This document shows, piece after piece, positions 21,426 to 30,623 of a stretch of DNA of 64,000 bases. Made by a program: the position numbers and the translations under genes. This stretch comes from Tribonema minus (taxonomy: Eukaryota > Sar > Xanthophyceae > Tribonematales > Tribonemataceae), in assembly GCA_017506865.1 (NCBI GenBank), contig JAFCMP010000179.1, forward strand, positions 186,001 to 250,000, in the 5' to 3' direction. The notes under the pieces were generated by a model that worked only from the letters and a program-made list of their open reading frames with translations, did no database searches and was not told the DNA's origin. Every line of letters begins with the position of its first letter. Within the stretch, counting starts at the first letter, position 1.

Positions 21426-21683
21426 TCATGTGCAACAAGCAGCATCGATCATGCGCGCCATGTGCGCATCGACACTGCGGTAGTGACAAACGTGCACATC
21501 CAGACCCGCTCCTTCCGCGTGAAGCACCTGTACTGCGCGCCCAATAGCCTCAGCGATCCAGCTCTGGGGATTGGCGTAGACACCGCCACCTACAAAGGTC
21601 AAAAACACTTGGCGCACGCCACTCACCTGCGCGTTCAGGACAGCTGCCCACAGTGTGGCTTCGTATATAGCGTCAAGCACCAC
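21426..21683 (-). pseudogene. 5'-truncated macro-domain-like fragment
   Basis: An 85-residue frame with IYEATLWAAVL, then VFLTFVGGGVYANPQSWI and AIGRAV. The block 'hhLT-hGGGhFxN--xWI--AI--A' is what I recall from the C-terminal half of macro-like ADP-ribose-binding or hydrolase domains in large viruses and protists. The first half of such a domain is missing. The frame begins exactly where the 360-bp repeat sequence resumes (about 21690), so the gene appears cut by the repeat. Placement next to an ADP-ribosyltransferase fits a writer-eraser pair. Assignment is from memory of the motif. Confidence 0.45.
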
Positions 21684-21689
21684 GTGCGC

Positions 21690-22335
21690 CAGGGTCAGCC
21701 TCTGAGAAATTCTTTTTTAGACAGGCCCAGCATCAGGAACTTCAACTTTCAGCATAAGTTATAGTGTGGGCCTCAGGCTCAGTATGGTGAGTTGCCATGT
21801 AGGGACAGCTTGAACCCGCACCGGACTGATCTCACCTACACTGTTGATGTTGCGTCATGATTGTTGGGCACTCTAAAGAACTTCAAGTACACACACAAGT
21901 GCAAGTGTGGGCCTCAGGCTCAGTATGGTGAGTTGCCATGTAGGGACAGCTTGAACCCACACTAGACTGATCTCACCTACACTTTCGATCAGGAGCCTGA
22001 TTTATTTGCACTTTACGAAAATCTAGCGAGCGTCGTACCAACCCCATTTAGGGTCAGCCTCTGAGAAATACTTTTTTCGACAGGCCCAGCATCAGGAACT
22101 TCAACTTTCAGCATAACTTCAAGTTGTGTCACAAGGCTCAGTATGGTGAGTTGCCATGTAGGGACAGCTTGAACCTCCCTTAGCTTGATCTCACCTACAC
22201 TGTGATGTTGCGCCAAGATTGTTTACACTGCGTGGTCATTCTGCAACTCCAGGCTCATCACAAGTTCAAGTTCACTATGGTGACAAACAGTTTAGGGACA
22301 GCTTGGAGCTCTGCACGCCTGACCTCACCTACGCT
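21690..22335 (+). repeat. 360-bp-type tandem repeats (second block, same orientation)
   Basis: The sequence resumes with GGGTCAGCCTCTGAGAAAT and carries one full core copy (TTTATTTGCACTTTACGAAA at 22001) and several half-units with CTCACCTACAC. It ends in degenerate copies shortly before the polymerase promoter. Orientation matches the 16.5-19.3 kb array, so the ADP-ribosyltransferase segment looks like an insertion into one array. Confidence 0.85.
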
Positions 22336-22444
22336 TTCGATCCGAGCAACAATTGATCTGGTACAATAAAGTACAGCTTTCGAACCAGGATTCGATGGTG
22401 AATCTGGGCGCAATTAACGGCGCAAAATTCGAATCACCTTAAAT
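22336..22444 (+). promoter_or_regulatory. Promoter region of DNA polymerase with TTCGAT/TTCGAA motifs
   Basis: Within 110 bases before the first ATG there are TTTCGATCC, TTTCGAACC, ATTCGATGG and ATTCGAATC, followed by an A+T-rich TTAAATATG at the start. The same hexamer family clusters upstream of other genes in the window. Confidence 0.45.
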
Positions 22445-25400
22445 ATGTATGGTACTCTATGTGCAGCACAGAGTGTGTCCATCACAACCCAAATGAAGCT
22501 CTTCTTGCTTCATGCAGCTTATGAGAAGGTGCTGAGGGAGGATGGGACGCTGAGTTGGGACCGCATCATACAAATCGTTGCCAGGACATCCGATGGTGAC
22601 ACAGCTCTGGTCACTGTCTGCGACTGGTCCCCGTATGGATACATCAAAGTGCCACAGTCAGACCTCAAGTGCTCCAAGCTGTTTGCCAAGAAGGTGCAGG
22701 AGAAGTTCAAAGCGGAGTCAGTGAAGGTGGTCGAGCGCAAGCAGTTCATTGGTTTCACCAATCTCAAGCAGCAGAGGTACATCATGTTCAGGACAAAACG
22801 GTGGCCAGTGTGGCAGTGGGAGCGTGAGAATGTGCTAGAGGGTGGCGTGAAACCCTTCCACAAGTTTTTCCATGAAACAGGGTTGCGCTCGGGGGCGTGG
22901 TTCGAAGTATCTGATGCAACATTGCAGATCAAGACCCGTGATAACCCACAGAGTACGTGCAAGCGCCACTACGAGTGCAGAGTGGATCAGCTCGTGCCCC
23001 GTACAGAGGACACAACACCACCAAAGCTCACCATCATGGCATACGACCTGGAGACAACGGGCCTTGACCCGGAGAAATGCACCATCAACCAGGTGTGCCT
23101 CATTTTCTGGGACACGACGCAAGCCCAAATACCAGAGATAGGCGACCACGGCGAAGGACGCTCTGTTGTCATCTGCACGCAGCCGACTGCTGTAGTGAAG
23201 GGCACCAATGTCGTGGAGGTCAAAAACGAGAGGGAGCTGTTGATCACAATGAGGCAACACATCTTGCAGCACGACCCCGACATCATGACAGGCTACAATT
23301 TGACTTTCGACAACAAGTTCCTAATGTTGAAAGCAGCCAAATACAAGAGCGAGTGGGAGAGCCGCTCAGGAGCGGCAAGGATGACAGACAAGTTCAGCTT
23401 TTACAACGCTGGCAGATTCCCACATATCGCGTCATACTTTCAAGAGTCTCAGATCACAAACGCCGCCATGGGCTGCAACGATCGCGTCCTGTGGACAGTG
23501 TCTGGCAGGGCTGTGATTGATCTCATGATGTACGCGAAAGCAAACTTCACGTCCATGCCCGACTACAAGCTCAACACCATGTCCGACATGTTCATCCACG
23601 AGCATAAAGAGGACATCGTCTTTGGCCAGATCTTCGAGGGGTTCAACAATGCAGACAAATATGACCTGCGGGGCGAGGTGAGACTAACGCCAATGCTGAG
23701 CCTGTCAAGCTGACGTTTCGATAACCGTGACGTGCAAAACTAACACAGTTCATATTGTTGTCGTGTTGCTGCTGCAGATTGCTTACTACTGCGCCATCGA
23801 TGGACGTCTGTGCCTTCAGCTGATGAAGCACTGGTCTGCCCATGTGTCGTGCATGGAGGAGGCGGCGGTGGCGTGCATGAACTATGCAGACATATCCACC
23901 ACAGGGCGGCAGATCAAGGTGGTGTCTATGATCCAAGGTGATATATACGGAGAGTGGGTGTTCAACACTCCACCGCCCGCTCCGGCAGGAGGATACCAGG
24001 GTGCCACAGTCATCGAGCCCACAACAGGCTTCTATGGGGGTCCCACTGACCAAGTCGTGCTTCTTGACTTTGCGTCGCTCTACCCCAACTTGATGCGCTC
24101 TCATGGCGTGTGTCCCTCGCGGTACGTGAGAGATAGCATGCCAGATGAATTGGCGGCATCTGTGGAGGAGGGTGTTGAGATCGTGCGTCACCATGTCGGT
24201 GAAGGTAAGGTTGTGAAGCTGGCAAGGCCTTCAGACAAGGCTGATGTGCCGGTCTTCACAAAGATTCTGACGCGGCTCCTCGAAGAGAGGAAGAAGGTGC
24301 GCAAGCAGATGAAGACAGTGACAGACCCAGATGAGCTCAACGTGTTGGACAAGCGGCAACTCGCCAAGAAAGTTGCATGCAACTCCGCCTACGGAATTCT
24401 GGGCACAACAACCGGCATGATGCCTCTGCCTGACCTCGCAGCGGTGACCACCTACCAAGGGCGCATGGCTCTGCAAAACACCATTGACATTGCCAGCAAC
24501 CAGTATGGCGCGAAGATCATCGGCGGCGACACAGACTCTGTGTTTGTGCTGCTGCCACACCCAGATGTTGTGCCAGACCACCCGGATGATGAGTGGCTGG
24601 CAAAGCGCATGGAGTACGTGTTCAAGATGTCTGACATCATCGGCGACCACGTGACCAGCTACCTGCACGAGACATTGGGAAGCGATGCCATGTGCCTGGA
24701 GGGTGAGGGGGTGATGTGGCCTATGCTTTACTACAAGAAGAAGGTAAGCACCTTCAGGTGGATGAAATGCATTTCCTCAACCACTTATTGCTCCCTCCCC
24801 CCGATGCAGATTACTTACCTGCTTGCACTTGCGTGTTGTGTTTGCTGTTGTTGCCATTGCAGAACTATGCGGCCATGCTCTATGAGCCTGGCAAGCCCCC
24901 CAAGATGAAGATGCGTGGCGTGGTGGCCATTCGCAATGACTGGAGCCGCCTCACCAAGGAGCTGGCGGGAGACGTGCTGCGCATGGCCATACAAGAAAAC
25001 AATCCCACCGGAGCGCTGGCCCACTTGCGCGAGACACTTACCAAAATGAGAAATGGTGAGATCCCCAGCGAAATGTTTGTCATCAAGAAACAGCTGCACA
25101 GCTATGAGCCCAAGACAAAGTCACCCCACACGCAGATGGCTGTTCGCATCAGAAACAAGGACCCCGCAGCAGCGCCAATTCTGGGCAGCAAGGTTGCTTA
25201 CGTCTTTAGGAAGGGACCTCAAGACATCTCAGACCGTGCTTACCCGCCAGAGGAGGTTGCGCCTGCAGACATCGACACGACTTACTACTTTGAGCGCCAA
25301 CTGCTGAAGCCAATGTCAGAGCTGCTGTCGCCAATGATAGCAGGAGGCATCGACAAGCTGCGGCGTTTGCTGGAGAATGAGCAGGCACGCCAGCCGGAGA

Positions 25401-25672
25401 TATCCGGGTTCATTGAGGGATACACTGAGAAACATGAACAATACAGTGCGAGGCCCACGGCTGTGCTGACGCCTCCAGAGGGAGAGGAGTCAAAGAAAAG
25501 GCCACGTCAGGCAGGGTTGGGGATGTTCGGAATGACAAGCAGCAGTGGCGCTAGCAAGTGGGCAGTGGAGGTAGTCAAGCCAAAGCGCAAGCCGGCACAA
25601 TCCAGCGGAGGGGGGGCAGCCAAGAAGTGTAAGCAGCAGACGACCTTGGTGTGGCACACCGCCGTGAATTGA
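22445..25672 (+). CDS. polB: DNA polymerase family B catalytic subunit, three exons
   Basis: Exons 22445-23677, 23778-24743 and 24863-25672 join in phase 0 to 1,002 residues; the ATG at 22493 (MKLFLLHAAY) is an alternative start. Exonuclease motifs are YDLETTG (about 200), GYNLTFDNKF (about 283) and YYCAID (about 414). The last is created by the first splice (RGE|IAYYCAID). Polymerase motifs are DFASLYPNLM (about 508, with N where S is usual), KKVACNSAYG (about 612) and GGDTDSVF (about 661). The second splice restores the thumb-proximal KKK|NYAAM. The tail is Lys/Ser-rich with QAGLGMFG, which could be a weak PCNA-binding motif. This is the replicative polymerase of Nucleocytoviricota, normally intronless in most families. 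No intein is seen. Confidence 0.95.
23678..23777 (+). other. PolB intron 1 (100 nt)
   Basis: Donor GAG|GTGAGA, an AAACTAAC branch-like box about 35 bases before the acceptor, and acceptor TTGCTGCTGCAG|ATT. Phase 0 on both sides. Reading through meets a stop after CTGTCAAGC. Confidence 0.9.
24744..24862 (+). other. PolB intron 2 (119 nt)
   Basis: Donor AAG|GTAAGC, a long T/G-rich tract, and acceptor TTGCCATTGCAG|AAC. Phase 0. The intron is open in frame for part of its length, but its translation (hydrophobic and Cys-rich) has no counterpart in family B polymerases. Confidence 0.85.
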
Positions 25673-25682
25673 CATTTGCACT

Positions 25683-26807
25683 TTACTGCTCCTGTGTGCT
25701 CTCACTGCTGCTATCCTCATGCTCTAGTTGCCGTGCTGTAGTCAAATGCCTGAAATTACGCAGTCCGTTGATGAATGCTTGCACTTCTCTTGAAGTATGC
25801 AGGTTCCAATGCCTCTTGCCGCCCTTGTCCTCAAGAAACCAGTTTACAATGGCGATCTTGGGAAAGTAAACGGCCAAGTCGTGCCAAGCATCATATACCC
25901 ACTTGGCCTTGTCGAGGCCCTTGTCAGTACACGACACCTCCCCTATGAAAATCGGCTTGCCGAACTGTGTGAGCTGAGAGTAGACATTGTCCTGTAATCG
26001 AAGTTTTAGGGACACCAGGCGTGAGCCGGCGTTGACGTATACGTCGACCCCTACTTGATCCACATATTTGCTACCCGGGTATAAATGCGCAAATGGCATG
26101 TCATCATTATGAGGGTTCTTGGCCATGAAAGTCAGCTGAAACTTCACAGGAGCCTTCTCTTGCCGGTATATGTTGACCAAACGGCGCCATGCGCGCTTGA
26201 ATGCTCTTATCTTGGCATTTGTGTAAGGGTATAGGCAGTATGGGTACGTGTTTTCAGAGTTGAACTCGTGAAGCTGACGTATCCAGACCATTTTGCCCTT
26301 AATTGCAATGGCCTTAGCTAGTTTGCGCACTGCGGAATCGAAACGTCCATTGGCAATCTCTTCTATGGTGCCATCGAATTCTGTCACAAGCTGCAGTCGC
26401 TTGCCATCTGTACGTATGTACTTGTAGCCCACATCACCGATGGGACGATAAACAGTGACAGTGTCAAATTGTATCTCCCAGTCTCGCTGTTTTTCGAACA
26501 CTGTGCTGTCACCATGAAAGTATGCACCAGCATATGTCTTGCGCTTCACACCGTTGCCTTGTCCATATTCAATCTGGCTACTGTGACTATCATAGTACGT
26601 GCTGCTGCTGCCATTGACGAGGTCATTGTACAGTGCTTCTTGAGACGTGCTGCTGTCACCACCGCTATCACTGCTGCTATCACTGCTGCTTGACACACTT
26701 GCGGCGGCCTCATCTGATGTTGATGTGGTCGTTGTTGTGTAAGGCGGCGACAGCGCGCGCATGCATGGCAGACCGAACGCAAGTAGTAGCACAGACAAGC
26801 GTATCAT
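25683..26807 (-). CDS. Secreted GH26-like glycoside hydrolase
   Basis: A 374-residue protein with a signal peptide (MIRLSVLLLAFGLPCMRA), a Ser/Asp-rich linker to about residue 55, then a TIM-barrel-like catalytic domain. IRQLHEFNSENTYPY (about 178-192) resembles the GH26 acid/base segment (HE followed by a W/Y-rich turn). KYVDQVGVDVYVN marks a central strand, and KPIFIGEVSC (about 282) would supply the nucleophile glutamate. GH26 enzymes cleave beta-mannans and related polymers. A role in loosening host wall or mucilage is likely. It is convergent with polB (10 bases apart) and divergent from the HSF-like gene. Confidence 0.7.
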   Translation of the reverse strand: MIRLSVLLLAFGLPCMRALSPPYTTTTTSTSDEAAASVSSSSDSSSDSGGDSSTSQEALYNDLVNGSSSTYYDSHSSQIEYGQGNGVKRKTYAGAYFHGDSTVFEKQRDWEIQFDTVTVYRPIGDVGYKYIRTDGKRLQLVTEFDGTIEEIANGRFDSAVRKLAKAIAIKGKMVWIRQLHEFNSENTYPYCLYPYTNAKIRAFKRAWRRLVNIYRQEKAPVKFQLTFMAKNPHNDDMPFAHLYPGSKYVDQVGVDVYVNAGSRLVSLKLRLQDNVYSQLTQFGKPIFIGEVSCTDKGLDKAKWVYDAWHDLAVYFPKIAIVNWFLEDKGGKRHWNLHTSREVQAFINGLRNFRHLTTARQLEHEDSSSESTQEQ

Positions 26808-26945
26808 TGTGCTTAGCTGCTTGACTCTATCGAAATAAAAAAGACATTTGCAGTTTAGCGCAGTAACATTGTAGCGTGCACACGCTGTTGTCCACCAGTG
26901 ACATTGTTTATTCTATTATATTTGCTGTTTCACAGCAAGCAAGTG
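26808..26945. promoter_or_regulatory. Divergent promoter between GH26-like and HSF-like genes
   Basis: A short A+T-rich spacer between divergent genes. On the left, CTATCGAAATAAAAAAG faces the glycosidase; on the right, TTTATTCTATTATATTTGC faces the HSF-like gene. The ATCGAA hexamer recurs in other promoters of the window. Confidence 0.4.
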
Positions 26946-27773
26946 ATGCCACGCCCTCAAACTTTCTTGGTGCAGCTGAAGAAGTATGCAGATGAGGGGC
27001 AGCACGTCAGGTGGATACATGTGCCTGCCCAACCCTTACACTCGTGCGACGGCATCGCATTTGTTTTGAGCGCGGCCGCTAGTCAGCCAGGCATTACCAG
27101 TATAAAGCGAAGCCTCAATCTGTACAATTTCGAGCGTGTCACCGATGTGCAAGGTTTGCGTGCCCGTGAGATTGCTTACCATCATCCAGGGTTTCAGCAA
27201 AGAGGAATTGAAATCAACAATGTAAAGCGACAAGTCCAGCCTGCCAGTGTGAAAGCCAACAATGCTAAGACGCTGCGAAGGGCAGAAGCGAGAGCAGCTG
27301 CCGCTCAGCGAGGTGCAGCTCCAATGGAAGTTGGTGATGCAGCCATGGCTGCACTGCGGGACCCATTGCCAGCTGAGGCGCTCGGGCTGCATGAGCATGG
27401 AGAGCAGCCCATGATTTTGCCGCATGAAATACACGAGCAGCACTTGGGCATTGATTTTGCTCATGTAGGTTTAGCACAGGATCACGTGCCTCATGACCTG
27501 CATGCAAATGACGACTTTCATGCATTGGCAGGAGCTGTTGAAGCTGCAGGGTTGCACTTTAACGAGGATCAATTCGATCTGGCTGAAGACATAGTGCATG
27601 ATGACGAGATCAATGCCCTGCTAAACGAGGGTGAAATGTATGCGCTCATTGCCAATGTGCCGCAAGTTGAGGAGGCGTTAGGGGGTGACGATGCTGATGA
27701 GCTTCAGAATATATTGGCCGTTATTTTCGATCCACGAGATGAGATACCGACGCCAACACAATACGATCCGTGA
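26946..27773 (+). CDS. HSF-type DNA-binding transcription factor
   Basis: A 275-residue protein. Residues 2-95 follow the heat-shock-factor DNA-binding domain: PQTFLVQLKKYADE (helix 1), a strand HVRWIHV, the recognition helix segment ITSIKRSLNLYNFERV (cellular HSFs have SSFVRQLNTYGFRKV here), then HHPGFQQRGIEINNVKRQ in place of the F-rich wing and N-I-K-R end. An Ala/Arg stretch follows. From about residue 150 the protein is acidic with spaced hydrophobics (EDQFDLAEDIVHDDEINALL), like an activation region. No clear trimerising heptad repeat is visible. It probably binds GAA-type sites as a viral gene regulator, and an Hsp70 gene lies 8 kb away. Confidence 0.8.
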   Translation: MPRPQTFLVQLKKYADEGQHVRWIHVPAQPLHSCDGIAFVLSAAASQPGITSIKRSLNLYNFERVTDVQGLRAREIAYHHPGFQQRGIEINNVKRQVQPASVKANNAKTLRRAEARAAAAQRGAAPMEVGDAAMAALRDPLPAEALGLHEHGEQPMILPHEIHEQHLGIDFAHVGLAQDHVPHDLHANDDFHALAGAVEAAGLHFNEDQFDLAEDIVHDDEINALLNEGEMYALIANVPQVEEALGGDDADELQNILAVIFDPRDEIPTPTQYDP

Positions 27774-27955
27774 CGAATTATAGACTCCAAATTCGAATAT
27801 CACCATCTTCGATAAGTTATTACATTATAAGCCATGTACAAGCCCACTTTCGATTTCTACTTCAGATTCGTGGTTCTTAAATTCGACATCGAATCTTGAT
27901 GCCGCTTAATTATATAGACCACTGACGGCAGCGGCTTGTTATCACTTAGCGTGCA
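27774..27955 (+). promoter_or_regulatory. Promoter with clustered TTCGAT/TTCGAA motifs and TATA-like box
   Basis: Between the HSF-like and helicase genes are AAATTCGAATATC, ATCTTCGATAAG, CTTTCGATTTC, AGATTCGTGG, AAATTCGACATCGAATC, then TAATTATATAG at 27907-27917, about 40 bases before the helicase ATG. Confidence 0.5.
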
Positions 27956-29278
27956 ATGCTCAGATTCCTGAAGCCCCAACCGCCACCATCGCCGGTCCAA
28001 GCTCCAGAAGATGACCAAGGGGAGCTGAAGGTCACCGATGCGCGCAGCCGTGAGGCCTTTTTGTCCACAGATTTGAGTGACACAAAGGCAGTAGTCAGCT
28101 TGCAGGCATGCCCTGGGGCAGGGAAAACAACACTGGTGCTTGACATGATGCAGCGAAACCATGATAAAACCTTCATCCTGCTGTACTACAACAAGGCCAT
28201 GGCCGTTGATGCAGAGGCAAGAGTCAAAGAGCGCAACCTGGTAAACGTGACGGTGCGTACGCTGGACTCCATCGCATACGGCGTGTACAAGGGCCTCCTC
28301 ACCAAACGCGCATCAGCAACAGCACGTGAGCTGGATCAGTTTTTCAGCGCAAGGTTCAAGCATGCTGGAGCACGTCTTACCTGGTCTAACTTTGCAAGGT
28401 CAGCTGATGATGTTCCAGCTTTCGATCCAAGCGCCGAAGAAAACGACGGCAATAACCGCATCTCAGAAGTTGTTGCGTACGCCATCAGCGGTGTGAAGAC
28501 GGGAGCATGGTGGGACTACTCATCCCTTAGGAAAATGATGCACATCGAAAACCAGTGGCCGGAGGCACTGGCGAACTATCAATGCGTGGTGATTGATGAG
28601 GCGCAGGACATCAAGCCAGCAGTGATGGCAGGGCTGTCACGCCTGCACGGTACCAAGCCGGTGTTTTACGTCGGGGATACTGACCAGGCACTATATGCAT
28701 ATGACGGTGCAGTGAACGCCTTATCGTCGCTTTCCGAATCCTTCACCGATAAGCTAGTGCTGCACGGCAGTTACAGGTGCGGGCAGCAGGTGTGCAATTT
28801 GGTCAATGAGAATGGCTGGGCTAGCCACGATATGGTCAGCCTGACGGACCGGTGCACCGTGATAGCTCCTCAGCTTCCACATGCCTTCAGTGCCTCATAC
28901 ACCTATCTGTTCCGTTCAAACATGGCCATGCTGGAACGAGCTGCAATCACACCAAACTGCTACTTTCCGGACTTCAACAAGAAAGTGGATCAGCTTCTGA
29001 GCAGCAAACGGCAAGCGCTGGAGAGTGCGCTTCAACCAGATTGGGGAAAGTACCTCACGTTCAAAAGGAAGGTCACAGAGCTAACAAAGCGAGTAGACCG
29101 GATGCGAGTCAAGCGACGGCGAAAGGATCAGCAGTGTGTGGTGTTCTCAACAGTGCACGGCTTTAAAGGGTGTGAGGCGGATGTAGTGCGCCTGGGCGCA
29201 GACATCATGGCAGATGAAGACCGGAAAATCAAGTTGGTGGCAGCAACGAGGGCTAAGAAGATGCTCATAATGACATAG
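27956..29278 (+). CDS. UvrD/Rep-like superfamily 1 helicase
   Basis: A 440-residue protein with all main SF1 motifs: Walker A CPGAGKTTLV (about residue 52), Walker B VVIDEAQD (about 213), motif III VGDTDQALYAYDGA (about 239), motif IV-like YRCGQQV, motif V VFSTVHGFKG, and motif VI VAATRAKKMLI (about 428). It is short compared with bacterial UvrD (about 700) and lacks the large 1B/2B insertions, as in viral and fungal F-box-helicase-like relatives. It would unwind DNA in replication or repair. A TTCGAT-rich promoter lies upstream. Confidence 0.88.
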   Translation: MLRFLKPQPPPSPVQAPEDDQGELKVTDARSREAFLSTDLSDTKAVVSLQACPGAGKTTLVLDMMQRNHDKTFILLYYNKAMAVDAEARVKERNLVNVTVRTLDSIAYGVYKGLLTKRASATARELDQFFSARFKHAGARLTWSNFARSADDVPAFDPSAEENDGNNRISEVVAYAISGVKTGAWWDYSSLRKMMHIENQWPEALANYQCVVIDEAQDIKPAVMAGLSRLHGTKPVFYVGDTDQALYAYDGAVNALSSLSESFTDKLVLHGSYRCGQQVCNLVNENGWASHDMVSLTDRCTVIAPQLPHAFSASYTYLFRSNMAMLERAAITPNCYFPDFNKKVDQLLSSKRQALESALQPDWGKYLTFKRKVTELTKRVDRMRVKRRRKDQQCVVFSTVHGFKGCEADVVRLGADIMADEDRKIKLVAATRAKKMLIMT

Positions 29279-29479
29279 GCGGGTGTGATACGCCTGTGTA
29301 CCGAGTGCACACAAGCAACAAGCTTACACGCACAACAGCAGAATGAAGCAAATGAATGCACTTGTGTGTGACATCGATTTGCATACTGCACACGCCCCTA
29401 CACATCCGTGATGACCTGCATTGCTTGCTTGTGACCATTCGCATTCATTTAATGTTTACATCGTATGTACTTGTATAGT

Positions 29480-30382
29480 TTACAGTGCAATGTGCTCGCA
29501 AATACTGTTCTTGAGGTCAAATTGCGTGGTTGTCACGAGGTGAGTGCATTGTGGCACTTCGATGACTGTGCAAAATGGCATGAGACTTTGTAGATATTTG
29601 GCTTCCTGTTGTGATGGAAAAAGTGCATCACTGCCACCTGCAACCACAAGAGCTTTCACAGGGAAATTGGCCAGCTTTCTTTGTGTGATATGATTGACGC
29701 CTTCAACGAGCCAGTTGTCAACCCTTTGAAGCAGCGTAACCTTTTTCCATAGCAGCATGTTGATCATCATGTACAACATGATCTGAGTGTTGACTGATAC
29801 TCCTGGTGCATTGAGTGTCATTACCTGCAGAATGGCCAACTTGTACTGCCACTCATCCATTTCACGAGCCTTGACAACAGCCGCTACTACTGGCGACCTT
29901 GGGTATGCTGTGGCGGAATTGAGCAAGACAACCCCTCTTGTCTTGTGTGGTCTGCGAGAAGCAGCCTCAATTGCTAGCAATGCGCCGAAGGACTCGCCAA
30001 CAATCACCACCTTTTTGTGACAACTCACATAATCTGTGACAGCAGCTGCCAATTGAGTGAAATGAGTGCTGTCGTCGCTGCCGGAACAAGCAAACGCCAA
30101 ATTGAAGTGTGGCGACATTGCTTCAGTGTATTGCACTAAACTCAAGCTGGAAAACTCAAGACCCGGTAGAAACACCACGGTCGATTTTCGATGGTCAAAT
30201 GTTTGCTCTACTGGTGTGCAAAACGTCAAGTCAGCATCTGCATAGTAGGTACTGTTTGCATATTCTGGAAGATCTGAGATGGTCCTTCTCTGTAGAATGT
30301 CGTTCGTCACAAGCAGCTGGGGTGCAGGCATGAAAGCTGCTGCACCGCATACAAAGGCCGTCAATGGCACCGAAACGTACAT
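29480..30382 (-). CDS. Secreted or membrane alpha/beta hydrolase (lipase/esterase-like)
   Basis: A 300-residue protein with an N-terminal hydrophobic signal (VPLTAFVCGAAAFM). It shows the alpha/beta-hydrolase order: oxyanion strand TVVFLPGLEFSS (about 70), nucleophile elbow VVIVGESFGALLAIEAA (Ser near 132), acid GGSDALFPS (about 252) and histidine QCTHLVT (about 280). A lid-like helical insertion lies between residues 165 and 235. The layout resembles plastid phytyl-ester-synthase/esterase proteins of algae, which suggests a lipid ester substrate and capture from an alga; that origin is inference. Confidence 0.8.
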   Translation of the reverse strand: MYVSVPLTAFVCGAAAFMPAPQLLVTNDILQRRTISDLPEYANSTYYADADLTFCTPVEQTFDHRKSTVVFLPGLEFSSLSLVQYTEAMSPHFNLAFACSGSDDSTHFTQLAAAVTDYVSCHKKVVIVGESFGALLAIEAASRRPHKTRGVVLLNSATAYPRSPVVAAVVKAREMDEWQYKLAILQVMTLNAPGVSVNTQIMLYMMINMLLWKKVTLLQRVDNWLVEGVNHITQRKLANFPVKALVVAGGSDALFPSQQEAKYLQSLMPFCTVIEVPQCTHLVTTTQFDLKNSICEHIAL

Positions 30383-30623
30383 ATCACTTACAAAGGTGGA
30401 TGCACATAAAAACGAAACTGTGCTTTACACACCCGGCTGCGCGCGCATGCGAGCTGCTGCATCTCACAATTGCAAGCGTACACAGCATGCAAATGTACAA
30501 GCAATGGTCACCTCGGGAAATGCATACATGAGCAGACAAATATTGAGGCGGAGAGAAGATCAAGGCACACGCTCAATAATGGCTCACACAAACTTTATGT
30601 GCAGGTGACATTTTGCATCCAGT

